From: Pirellulales bacterium | GTDB lineage: Bacteria; Planctomycetota; Planctomycetia; Pirellulales; JALHLM01 | Assembly: GCA_022844585.1 (NCBI GenBank) | Contig: JALHLM010000004.1 | Span: forward strand, 1-10,835 | DNA length: 10,835 nt | Reading direction: 5' to 3' | In this document: one piece after another, positions 1-6,637 of the stretch | How positions within the stretch are numbered: the first letter of the stretch is position 1 | Layout: each line of letters starts with the position of its first letter | Translations under genes and position numbers: made by a program | The notes under the pieces: generated by a model | Told to the model about the DNA's origin: nothing | Database searches by the model: none | What the model saw: the letters and a program-made list of their open reading frames with translations, nothing else

Positions 1-1
1 A

Positions 2-1591
2 GCCGGCGAACGCCTGGGAACCTACGCGTTCTTGAAGACCGCGGAAGACGCCGGCGACAGCAACTATCAGCGCATGCAAGGCCGCTTGCGTCATGCCTCG
101 AGTTTGGCGGCGCAGCGCGCCAGCTACATTCGCCCGGAGATCATGGCGATCCCACCGGCGAAGATGAAACGATTCATGGCCGAGGAGTGCCTGGCGGAAT
201 ACCGGCTGCAGTTGGAGCGCATCCTGCGCTACAAGCCGCATACGTTGTCGGACAGCGAAGAAAACTTGCTGGCGATGCAGACCGAGATGTCTGACGCCGC
301 CGGACGGATTTTTCGGCAGCTCAACGACGTCGATCTGAAATTCGGGCGGATCAAGACCGAGCGCGGCGGAACGATCGAATTAAGTCACGCCACGTTTTCG
401 ACTTGTTTGCACTCGCCGGACCGCAAGGTTCGCAAGGCGGCGTTCCATCAGTACTACGAAGCGTACAGCAGCCACGCCAACACGCTGGCGGCATCCTACG
501 CCGGCGCGGTGCAGCGAGACGCCTACTATGCCAAGGCGCGGCGTCATGCGAGTTCGCTCGACGCGGCGCTGTTTCCGGATCGCGTGCCGCGCAGCGTGTA
601 TGACAACTTGATCTCAAGCGTCCGCGCGCATTTGCCGTCGTTGTATCGCTACTACGAGCTGCGCCGGCGGCGGATGAAGCTCAAGGAGATCCATCACTAT
701 GACACCTACGTGCCGATTCTCAGCGAACTGGAGCGCCGGCACACCTGGCAACAGGCGGTCGACGTGGTGATCGCGTCGCTCGCGCCGTTGGGCAGCGAAT
801 ACGGCCGCGTGCTGGAACGCGGACTCAATGACGGATGGTGCGATCGCTACGAAAACCAAGGCAAGCAAAGCGGCGCGTTCAGTTGCGGCTCCTTCGACGG
901 CCAGCCGTATATCCTGATGAATTACCAGGAAGCGGTGCTGAATCACGTGTTCACCTTGGCGCACGAGGCCGGGCACTCGATGCACTCGTACTTCTCGGCC
1001 AAGTCGCAGCCGTTTCAATACTACGACTATACGATCTTCGTCGCCGAAGTGGCCAGCACGTTCAATGAACAGTTGCTGCTCAAGCACCTGTTGGCCAAGG
1101 CCAACGATCGCCGCGAACGGGCGTACCTGATCAACAAAGCAATCGACGACATCCGCGGCACGATCTTCCGCCAGACGATGTTCGCGGAATTCGAGAAGAT
1201 CACCCACGAACTGGTGGAAGCCGGCGAGCCGCTGACCGTGGCGCGGTTGCGTTCTGCGTATCGCGAGTTATTGACGGCCTACTTCGGCCCGGATTTCGTC
1301 ATCGACGAATGCCTGGATTTGGAATGCCTGCGGATCCCGCACTTCTATCGGGCGTTCTATGTCTACAAGTACGCCACGGGGTTGTCGGCCGCGATCGCGC
1401 TCGCGGAACGCGTAACCAACGGCGGCAAGGCGGAGTTGCAGGCCTACCTCGGCTTCCTCAAAGGAGGCTGCTCGAAATACCCGCTGGACCTGCTACGCGA
1501 CGCCGGCGTCGACATGGAACAGCCAGGACCGGTCGATACGGCGCTCACCACGTTCGGCCAACTCGTCGAAGAATTGGACACGCTCCTGTAA
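2..1591 (+). CDS. pepF: M3-family oligoendopeptidase F-like metallopeptidase, 5' end missing
   Basis: Zinc metallopeptidase that cleaves short peptides, probably in the cytoplasm as part of peptide turnover. The open frame is already running at base 2 (AGERLGTYAF...), so the true start lies before the window. The 529 visible residues compare with about 600 in the PepF family, so roughly 70-80 N-terminal residues are missing. The zinc motif HEAGH is at visible residues 321-325 (bases 962-976), and the third ligand is probably E349 in FVAEVAST. The C-terminal HFYRAFYVYKYATG (residues 447-460) supplies the His and Tyr residues that stabilise the transition state in M3 enzymes. The TTG at base 32 is in frame but is not the real start, because conserved sequence continues upstream of it. 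pyrE follows after 42 bases on the same strand. The M3 assignment is firm; PepF over another M3 subtype is likely. Confidence 0.93.
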   Translation, partial: AGERLGTYAFLKTAEDAGDSNYQRMQGRLRHASSLAAQRASYIRPEIMAIPPAKMKRFMAEECLAEYRLQLERILRYKPHTLSDSEENLLAMQTEMSDAAGRIFRQLNDVDLKFGRIKTERGGTIELSHATFSTCLHSPDRKVRKAAFHQYYEAYSSHANTLAASYAGAVQRDAYYAKARRHASSLDAALFPDRVPRSVYDNLISSVRAHLPSLYRYYELRRRRMKLKEIHHYDTYVPILSELERRHTWQQAVDVVIASLAPLGSEYGRVLERGLNDGWCDRYENQGKQSGAFSCGSFDGQPYILMNYQEAVLNHVFTLAHEAGHSMHSYFSAKSQPFQYYDYTIFVAEVASTFNEQLLLKHLLAKANDRRERAYLINKAIDDIRGTIFRQTMFAEFEKITHELVEAGEPLTVARLRSAYRELLTAYFGPDFVIDECLDLECLRIPHFYRAFYVYKYATGLSAAIALAERVTNGGKAELQAYLGFLKGGCSKYPLDLLRDAGVDMEQPGPVDTALTTFGQLVEELDTLL

Positions 1592-1633
1592 GCGACGCCA
1601 AGAAACCACTTCACCTACACGACGCTCTCTCTC

Positions 1634-2191
1634 ATGTTCAATCGCCAGGCCCTCATCGACGTCTTCCGCGAAAAAGCGCTCCGCTTCGGCGACTTCACGT
1701 TGGTCTCCGGCAAGAAGGCCAAGTACTATCTGGACGGCAAGCAGGTGACCCTGGATTCCGCCGGCGCGATGCTGGTCGGCGAGGGGATTCTCGATCTGCT
1801 GAAAGACAACCTGCCGCGCGCCGTGGGCGGCATGTCGATCGGGGCCGATCCGATCACGGCCGCCGTGATTACGCTGGCCGGCGTCCGTGGCCTGCCGCTC
1901 AAGGGCTTCATGGTCCGCAAGGAATCCAAGGGGCACGGCACCAACAAATTCATCGAAGGACCAGTGCAGGCCGGCGACGAAGTGGCGATCGTCGAAGACG
2001 TCGTCACGACGGGCGGCTCGTCGCTCCTAGCGATCGAACGCTGCGAAGCCTTCGGACTCAAAGTCCGCACGGTGATCACGATCGTGGATCGCCTCGAGGG
2101 CGGCCGGGCGGCCTTCGAATCGCGCGGCTACCAGTTCCAATCGCTGCTGACGATTGAGGATTTTGGGATTGAGGCACCGAAGGGAGAGTAG
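1634..2191 (+). CDS. pyrE: orotate phosphoribosyltransferase
   Basis: Transfers phosphoribose from PRPP to orotate to make orotidine 5'-monophosphate, the fifth step of de novo UMP synthesis; cytoplasmic. The 185 residues are a normal length for bacterial PyrE. The N-terminal segment FTLVSGKKAKYYLDGK (21-36) matches the substrate-binding start of the family. The flexible catalytic loop is RKESKGHGTNK (95-105), with K96, K99 and H101 in the expected places. The PRPP-binding motif VAIVEDVVTTGGS (117-129) is intact with both acidic residues. The ATG at 1634 is chosen because the family N-terminus begins there; there is no clear Shine-Dalgarno, only a pyrimidine-rich leader. The 42-base gap to the peptidase gene suggests co-transcription. 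Downstream it converges on the L,D-transpeptidase gene, with a palindromic array between them. Confidence 0.96.
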   Translation: MFNRQALIDVFREKALRFGDFTLVSGKKAKYYLDGKQVTLDSAGAMLVGEGILDLLKDNLPRAVGGMSIGADPITAAVITLAGVRGLPLKGFMVRKESKGHGTNKFIEGPVQAGDEVAIVEDVVTTGGSSLLAIERCEAFGLKVRTVITIVDRLEGGRAAFESRGYQFQSLLTIEDFGIEAPKGE

Positions 2192-2218
2192 GTGGAGGAG
2201 TAAAGGAGGAATGGAAAC

Positions 2219-2264
2219 GGCCCCGAAGGGGCGGCAGATAATAGCCAGGCGTGCCAACGCCTGG
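2219..2264 (+). repeat. palindromic unit, forward copy
   Basis: 46-base unit made of a GCCCC/GGGGC hairpin (2220-2232, 3-base loop), a linker ending in AATAGCC, and a second hairpin with an 8-bp stem and 4-base loop (2245-2264). It is the mirror partner of 2358-2403. Confidence 0.85.
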
Positions 2265-2287
2265 AAGGATCGCCTTAAAACGCAATC

Positions 2288-2334
2288 GAGCCCCACCGGG
2301 GCGACACCTTGCGAGTGTCGCCCCGGTGGGGCTC
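2288..2334. repeat. central 20-bp perfect stem-loop of the array
   Basis: Bases 2288-2307 are the exact reverse complement of 2315-2334, leaving a 7-base loop (2308-2314). Each arm itself contains a GCCCC-NNN-GGGGC palindrome, so it can be read as two head-to-head repeat units. A stem this strong is a plausible transcription terminator on either strand, although only a short T run (2341-2344) follows on the plus strand. Confidence 0.9.
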
Positions 2335-2357
2335 TGGCTGTTTTCCGAATACCAATT

Positions 2358-2403
2358 CCAGCGGTTTGCACCGCTGGCTATTTTCTTTCGCCCCGTTGGG
2401 GCT
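2358..2403 (-). repeat. palindromic unit, reverse copy
   Basis: Read on the minus strand this repeats the 2219-2264 unit: a GCCCC/GGGGC hairpin (2390-2402), an AAATAGCC linker, and an 8-bp stem hairpin (2358-2377). Two base pairs of that stem are swapped relative to the forward copy, which keeps the pairing. Confidence 0.85.
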
Positions 2404-2417
2404 GATTCAATACGCGC

Positions 2418-2460
2418 ACTCCCTTACTCCCTTACTCCCTTACTCCCCTCCTCCCCGCCC
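2418..2460 (-). repeat. ACTCCCTT tandem repeat; possible G-quadruplex on the minus strand
   Basis: Three full copies of ACTCCCTT (2418-2441) and a partial fourth are followed by further C-runs. On the minus strand this gives G-tracts of three or four with 5-base AGTAA-type loops, fitting the usual G-quadruplex pattern. The tract touches the stop codon of the L,D-transpeptidase gene, so it would be the first part of that mRNA's 3' untranslated region. A looser purine-rich stretch on the plus strand (about 2180-2212) flanks the other side of the palindromic array in mirror orientation. Confidence 0.75.
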
Positions 2461-3594
2461 CTACCGCCGCACTGCCACTTCCGACCCGATCGTCAAGATA
2501 TCAAACACGTCCTCGATGTCGCGCGGGTTCATGCGGATGCAGCCGCGGGGGTCTTCGCGGTCGAGGCTGGTCGGATCGTTCGAGCCGTGGATGCTGACTT
2601 GCTGATCCAGCTCGATCTTGCGCGACCCCAGCGGATTTTGCGGATCCTCCGGCGTGTAGACGCGTTCCGCGTAGTACGAGGGATTCAGCAACTTGTTCTG
2701 CACGACGTGATGCTCGCCCGGCAGCGGCGGGTGATCGGCGCCGACGGCGATCGGGAATCGACCGGCGTAGCGTTCGCCGTTTAGGAACAGCACGAGTTGC
2801 TTCTGTTGCAGGTCCACGACGGCGTGGAACGGACCTTTGACGATTTTCAACTCTTGGCCCGGCTCCAACGGCCCGGCGCCGGGGAGTCCGTTGATCTTGG
2901 CGAGCAATTCCCAGGGGACGTTGCACGCCGTGGCGATTTGTTCCAGCGTCTCGCCTGGCGCGACCCGATGCGGCGCGTCGAGGAGATGCTGCCGCGAATA
3001 AATCACCGTGCCGGCGAGTTGGCTCAATAAATCCGTGAGCCGCGCGTCTTCTTCCGGGGTCAGGGACGGATTGCCGTACAACTTGGACAACGCAAGATGC
3101 GCCTGGGCCAATTGGCCGGATTGCAGGAGCGGCTCGATCGCCGCCAACTCTTGATCAAGCACGCTCGCGCCTGGCGCAGCCGAGGTTTCTGCCGCGGCGG
3201 TCGTGGCATCGGCGGAAGACGGATACGGGCTGGCGCTAGCCTCGTCGGCAACAGGCGGCGCGGCGTCCGCAGCCACGGGGGGCGGCGGTCCGTCGTCCGG
3301 GAAGCGCTGGTCGGCATAGCGGTCGTCGCTCGGCGGCGCCGACTCTTCTTGGCTGGGGGCGCCAGCATCGAAGGGGGGCGCAGCGTCAAAGGCAGGAGCT
3401 TCTTCGCCTGCCAATTGAGAGTCAGCTCGCTCGACCGGCAGCGGCGGCAGATCGTGCTTCGTGAGCACGCCCGGCTCGATCTTCGGGCCGTCCGCCCTCG
3501 TCGTCGCGCCCGGCTTCTTCGTGATTCCGACGTAAACGCCGTAGGCGAGCGCGGCCAACAACGTCGCGCCGAGCAGTGTTTTGAGTGAATTCAC
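2461..3594 (-). CDS. membrane-anchored LysM / YkuD L,D-transpeptidase
   Basis: Predicted to form 3-3 crosslinks in peptidoglycan, or to attach proteins to it, on the outer face of the inner membrane. Residues 4-25 form a hydrophobic anchor after a short N-terminus. Residues about 50-140 are a Pro/Ala/Asp-rich linker, and 141-205 are helical. A LysM domain (HRVAPGETLEQIA... to LKIV, 209-252) should bind peptidoglycan. The YkuD catalytic domain spans about 256-375, with H336 in SIHGSND and nucleophile C352 in DPRGCIRM. The usual [S/T]-H-G-C is P-R-G-C here. The start is GTG at 3594, supported by a strong Shine-Dalgarno. The 2OG oxygenase gene lies 144 bases upstream on the same strand, and I saw no convincing promoter in that gap. 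Family assignment is firm; the exact crosslinking role is inferred. Confidence 0.92.
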   Translation of the reverse strand: MNSLKTLLGATLLAALAYGVYVGITKKPGATTRADGPKIEPGVLTKHDLPPLPVERADSQLAGEEAPAFDAAPPFDAGAPSQEESAPPSDDRYADQRFPDDGPPPPVAADAAPPVADEASASPYPSSADATTAAAETSAAPGASVLDQELAAIEPLLQSGQLAQAHLALSKLYGNPSLTPEEDARLTDLLSQLAGTVIYSRQHLLDAPHRVAPGETLEQIATACNVPWELLAKINGLPGAGPLEPGQELKIVKGPFHAVVDLQQKQLVLFLNGERYAGRFPIAVGADHPPLPGEHHVVQNKLLNPSYYAERVYTPEDPQNPLGSRKIELDQQVSIHGSNDPTSLDREDPRGCIRMNPRDIEDVFDILTIGSEVAVRR

Positions 3595-3600
3595 GATCGT

Positions 3601-3607
3601 CCTCCTT
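3601..3607 (-). promoter_or_regulatory. Shine-Dalgarno AAGGAGG for the L,D-transpeptidase gene
   Basis: On the minus strand AAGGAGG lies six bases before the GTG at 3594. It is one of the clearest ribosome-binding sites in the window and settles the non-ATG start. Confidence 0.85.
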
Positions 3608-3738
3608 GACGACGGCGTCCGCGCAAAGCGGCAATCCGCGAAATCCCTATTGCGGCGGGATTTTAGAGCAACCTCGCCGGGCGTGCCAGAGCAGTTGCTG
3701 CCCCCCGATTGAGTGTCTGAGCATCCGGTCCAGTTGGA

Positions 3739-6150
3739 TCAGCGCTTGGTTGTTGGGTGGAATTTGAATTCCAGGGCCCGCAGGCGATGCAGATGATTTC
3801 GGTCACGCTCGTAGACCTGACAAGCGCTCGCGTACGACGCTGTCGTCTTGGTACAAACGAGCGTGAAGGGGCGGCCCTTGCGAGTCGTGACGTGGGTCAG
3901 ATCACAGCCGCACGAGTCGATGACCCGATGTAGGTGCTGACGACGATCTTTCGACCTGGGGAAATGATGGAACGACTCGCTTGGATCGTCTAGGAACCGG
4001 CTTAACTCACGACAGTCGCCACAAGTGCAAGTGAGTTTCGACGCTCGGCGAAAATCGGACGGTGGCGCGGGCGCTTGCGCCGTGCGGTGCTCGAGATCGG
4101 TTCGGCAGTGGGCCAGCCAACGGGCGATCGTCGGCTCTTGTCGGCCGAGTTTTCCGGGGAGCCAGGATTCCAGGGAGAATATGGCTTTCAGGTGAATGTC
4201 GGTCAAATCATATTTGTCGGAGGTCGAGATTGTATGATCGATCAGCCGAGCCAGCGTTTCCTCGGCCTCCACAGCGACGGACGCTTTGACCAGCGCAGCG
4301 AGCAATGCTGCGCGGTCGATCTGCGCGTCGCGCCAATCGTGCTTGCGTGTATTGCCATCCATCTGCTCCAGGGCCGCCAAGGAAAGCTCCGTCAATCGCC
4401 GGCAGAGCTTGTTCTGCTCCGCGTCTTTAGCGCGATCGAGGCAAAGCGACATCAACAGCGCCGCATTCCGCTGGATCGTCTCCCGGGAGGAAGTTTCGAA
4501 CAAGTCCGTCAAACCTTGCGAGAACGTCTTCCAGCCACGTTTTCGGCCGAACGCGGCGAACGACTTGTCAAGTTGAACTGTGTTGTCCCGGGGCATTACC
4601 TGGGCCAAAAACCGGGCGACCAGTTCAGCTGCGTCCAACTCCTGAAGCAACCTGGGAAACAGTGCGCGATCAGATTGGTGTTGTGCTTCCGACGAATATA
4701 AGTATTCGTGCGGCGACCAGGCAGCCATGATGGCTTCGGCAAATTGCACGCACCGTTCGCGCTGCCGCTCTTGATCGGGTCCGCGTGCCGCGCGCCATTC
4801 GGCGACCATGGTATTCAGTCCCGCGATCGCCGCGCCGGTGCCGGCGTCGCACAGGACGCGAAAATGGTACTCTCTTGGCCAGACTACGATCGCGGCGCGA
4901 TGGTACCAGCGCTCGAGCGTCATTCCCGCGTTGCCGGTATAGCCTTCGAATTCTTCGCGGCTAATCGCCCAGGCTTCCGGCGGTTGACCGGAAACAATCT
5001 CTTCCTCGTCGAGGCACATTTCCCCGAGCGCGACGACCGCCCCCGCAAGGTCGGACCAATGGTCGATCGACCAGCCCTCATCGAAGACCTCGCCCATGTC
5101 GTAGCCACTGAGCTTGACGGCGTTCGCTCCGTTGTCTTCGTCGTGATCTTCCTCGTCCTCGTCGTCCTCCGACCGGCGGCAGTTTCTTCGCCGGCGACGA
5201 TAGGAGTAGTCGTCGTCGCCCCCCTCCGCACTGCCGTTTTGCCAATGCGTGACCAGCGCGAGATGCGCCACGCAACCGGCCTGTGCCGCGGCCGCGAACA
5301 AGACTTCGGCCCGCGTGCGATCGACGCCCTTGAGCGTATCGATCTTCAAGCCTGCCGGCGAATACTGATGATCGAGCGCCACGGCGAGTTTCGGGGCGCT
5401 CGTTCTGGGCCACTGGCCGAACAGCTCACCGAGAGCGGCCACCGCGGTGCTGGTTCGGAGCGCCGAAATCCCGCGCTTGCTCCGCGATCGCGCGAGGGTC
5501 AGATTGTACACCAGGCAAAGACGGTAGCCCTTCCGCACCGGGCGTACTTCGTGCTCACAGTCGGCATAGAAGGCGGCGTAGCTCAGATCATGCCCGGAGG
5601 CGGCGCCGGCGAAGGCGAGCTCATGTTGTTGTCCTTCATGCCTGACGATCAGTTCGCCACCGGCGTGGACCGAAGGCAATGCAATCACCAGCGTCGCCAC
5701 CATCCCGTCGAGCTTTTCCCCGTCTCGATGCGGTAAAAAAAAGCCTCCGGGCTCGTACAGCAACAACTTGTAAAGATGGGCTGCCAGTTTGCAGTCCGTC
5801 AGGCCCAGAGCATCTTGCACTTCAACGACGATCGAGCTCAACCTTTCGTTCCACCTCGGGTTAGTCAGCGCAAGGTGTACTGGATCGAGTTCCCAGACTT
5901 TGCGGACGCTTGTATCAACGAGCGTCTCCGTTCCCTTGCCATAGGGCGCCTGGTGACATTGGCCGATCAACTTGCGGGCCTGTGTGGTTCCCAGCGGTAG
6001 ACGAATCGTGCCAACTCCGTCAACTTCCAGCCCTGGCAACGTCAATGGCAAGTCGCGCGAAATACAAACCGCAACAGGGCGATTTACTTCGCACAGGGCC
6101 TTAAGCAATCGAGCCCGAAACGCCGCGGGGGTTGCGGTAGCGCGGGCCAT
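3739..6150 (-). CDS. large 2OG-Fe(II) oxygenase (prolyl-4-hydroxylase-like domain)
   Basis: Predicted iron(II)- and 2-oxoglutarate-dependent dioxygenase; substrate unknown. The catalytic double-stranded beta helix is near the N-terminus: H141 and D143 in FFLPHRDGEK, H200 in DCEHEV, and R210, ten residues after the distal His, as the likely 2-oxoglutarate anchor. Residues 310-341 are a low-complexity insert, an arginine run followed by an Asp/Glu block. The long C-terminal part is mostly helical and ends in a cysteine-rich segment (C708, C710, C713; C747, C749; C766) that may bind a metal. ATG at 6150 is preferred, giving 803 residues, because AGGAG lies nine bases upstream. An in-frame TTG at 6207 would add 19 residues but has no ribosome-binding site. 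It diverges from the oxidoreductase gene. The catalytic domain is clear; the remainder is unassigned. Confidence 0.85.
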   Translation of the reverse strand: MARATATPAAFRARLLKALCEVNRPVAVCISRDLPLTLPGLEVDGVGTIRLPLGTTQARKLIGQCHQAPYGKGTETLVDTSVRKVWELDPVHLALTNPRWNERLSSIVVEVQDALGLTDCKLAAHLYKLLLYEPGGFFLPHRDGEKLDGMVATLVIALPSVHAGGELIVRHEGQQHELAFAGAASGHDLSYAAFYADCEHEVRPVRKGYRLCLVYNLTLARSRSKRGISALRTSTAVAALGELFGQWPRTSAPKLAVALDHQYSPAGLKIDTLKGVDRTRAEVLFAAAAQAGCVAHLALVTHWQNGSAEGGDDDYSYRRRRRNCRRSEDDEDEEDHDEDNGANAVKLSGYDMGEVFDEGWSIDHWSDLAGAVVALGEMCLDEEEIVSGQPPEAWAISREEFEGYTGNAGMTLERWYHRAAIVVWPREYHFRVLCDAGTGAAIAGLNTMVAEWRAARGPDQERQRERCVQFAEAIMAAWSPHEYLYSSEAQHQSDRALFPRLLQELDAAELVARFLAQVMPRDNTVQLDKSFAAFGRKRGWKTFSQGLTDLFETSSRETIQRNAALLMSLCLDRAKDAEQNKLCRRLTELSLAALEQMDGNTRKHDWRDAQIDRAALLAALVKASVAVEAEETLARLIDHTISTSDKYDLTDIHLKAIFSLESWLPGKLGRQEPTIARWLAHCRTDLEHRTAQAPAPPSDFRRASKLTCTCGDCRELSRFLDDPSESFHHFPRSKDRRQHLHRVIDSCGCDLTHVTTRKGRPFTLVCTKTTASYASACQVYERDRNHLHRLRALEFKFHPTTKR

Positions 6151-6159
6151 GCGGAGTGG

Positions 6160-6164
6160 CTCCT
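6160..6164 (-). promoter_or_regulatory. Shine-Dalgarno AGGAG deciding the oxygenase start
   Basis: AGGAG on the minus strand, nine bases before the ATG at 6150. It favours this start over the TTG at 6207, which has nothing comparable upstream. Confidence 0.6.
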
Positions 6165-6318
6165 GTCCGGGATCATCCTGAAGTGTCGGGCCGCGATCGG
6201 AGAACAACGCTGGTCAGGTTGCAATGCGCCGATCCAGCGTAATGATCCTTGGTTCGTTCGCAAGAGGCAGTTGGCCGACCGCCGACAAGTTAATGTGAGC
6301 TGCATCATCGTTCGCCAA

Positions 6319-6516
6319 GTAGGTCAGGCACCGCCGTCGAAGCCGAAATCGCCCGGTAGCATATGTTGCTTCAACGTCCCAAACGCCTGTTTAGCGCGTG
6401 CCTGACACGGCATCAGCGTTGCCCATTGTCAGGCACAATTCCGGCATCGTATTTGGATGTCAAAATGTCCCATCGGGGTGCCGCGCGAACGGCTTCCACT
6501 GCGGTGCCTGACCTAC
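6319..6516. repeat. nested inverted repeat with four TCAGGCAC motif copies
   Basis: Bases 6319-6334 are the exact reverse complement of 6501-6516 (16 bp, sharing GTAGGTCAGGCACCGC). Inside, GTGCCTGACA at 6398-6407 pairs with TGTCAGGCAC at 6427-6436. The TCAGGCAC core therefore occurs four times in alternating orientation, with both pairs centred at about base 6417. This resembles intergenic palindromes of the REP type, mobilised in other bacteria by Y1 (RAYT) transposases, but no such gene is in the window. Boundaries are read directly; the class is inference. Confidence 0.85.
6398..6436. repeat. inner 10-bp stem-loop of the TCAGGCAC array
   Basis: A perfect 10-bp stem (6398-6407 with 6427-6436) encloses a 19-base loop. 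There is no T run right after it on either strand, so it is not a standard terminator. Confidence 0.75.
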
Positions 6517-6547
6517 AATTCGCCCCGGCAAACCGCTCCCGCCATGC

Positions 6548-6576
6548 TGGACAACCGCCCGTCGCGGGGGTTAAAT
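6548..6576 (+). promoter_or_regulatory. possible sigma-70-type promoter for the oxidoreductase gene
   Basis: TGGACA (6548-6553, five of six to the -35 consensus), then 17 bases, then TTAAAT (6571-6576, four of six to the -10 consensus). This would leave a leader of about 115-120 bases before the ATG at 6701. The match is modest and planctomycete promoter rules are poorly defined, so treat it as a candidate. Confidence 0.3.
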
Positions 6577-6590
6577 AGGTCTCTCACGGA

Positions 6591-6637
6591 CCTGGTCGGC
6601 GACACGCCCCATTTGGGAGCTTTACTTGCCGACCGGG
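6591..6637 (+). other. stem-loop in the presumed leader of the oxidoreductase gene
   Basis: CCTGGTCGGC (6591-6600) pairs with GCCGACCGGG (6628-6637), giving ten pairs of which one is U-G in RNA. The loop can form a small CCC/GGG hairpin. It sits between the candidate promoter and the start codon, so it could influence expression. No known riboswitch pattern is recognised. Confidence 0.4.

Larger units (their letters stand above)
2219..2403. repeat. symmetric palindromic repeat array between convergent genes
   Basis: The block is an interrupted inverted repeat whose paired parts all share the centre base 2311. There are four GCCCC-NNN-GGGGC mini-palindromes, at 2220-2232, 2290-2302, 2320-2332 and 2390-2402. 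Two 8-bp stem hairpins at 2245-2264 and 2358-2377 mirror each other, and a perfect 20-bp stem sits in the middle. The outer 46-base units (2219-2264 forward, 2358-2403 reverse) match at 35 of 46 positions. It lies between pyrE (+) and the transpeptidase gene (-), the position of a bidirectional terminator or REP/BIME-like element. No mobilising gene is seen nearby. The structure is read directly; the role is inference. Confidence 0.9.

Noticed and set aside
1309..2157. 282-codon plus-strand frame spanning the peptidase end and pyrE
   Set aside because: Out of frame with both real genes; Arg/Gly-rich translation typical of shifted reading in GC-rich DNA.
2220..2232. Simple intrinsic terminator for pyrE
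   Set aside because: The stem is only five pairs and no T run follows. Termination, if it occurs here, is more likely due to the 20-bp central stem.
2192..2460. CRISPR array or tRNA in the pyrE-transpeptidase gap
   Set aside because: Repeats are inverted, not direct with unique spacers, and no cloverleaf can be drawn.
2027..2784. Several short frames across the palindromic array on both strands
   Set aside because: They translate the repeat itself and differ only by frame; no start signals or known domains. They would be spurious small proteins in an automatic annotation.
3641..3663. 7-bp hairpin (AAATCCC/GGGATTT) upstream of the transpeptidase gene
   Set aside because: Short stem with a 9-base loop, no T run in the direction of the minus-strand genes, and not clearly linked to a promoter.
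3660..3700. Sigma-54-type promoter (TGGCAC ... TTGCTC on the minus strand)
   Set aside because: The two boxes are 11 bases apart instead of the required five, so the spacing rules it out.
4708..5736. 342-codon open frame on the plus strand
   Set aside because: Antisense to the 2OG oxygenase catalytic and insert region; composition typical of a shadow frame, with no ribosome-binding site or family motif.
3739..6207. Longer oxygenase starting at TTG 6207
   Set aside because: No Shine-Dalgarno upstream and a weak start codon, whereas ATG 6150 has AGGAG at a suitable distance.
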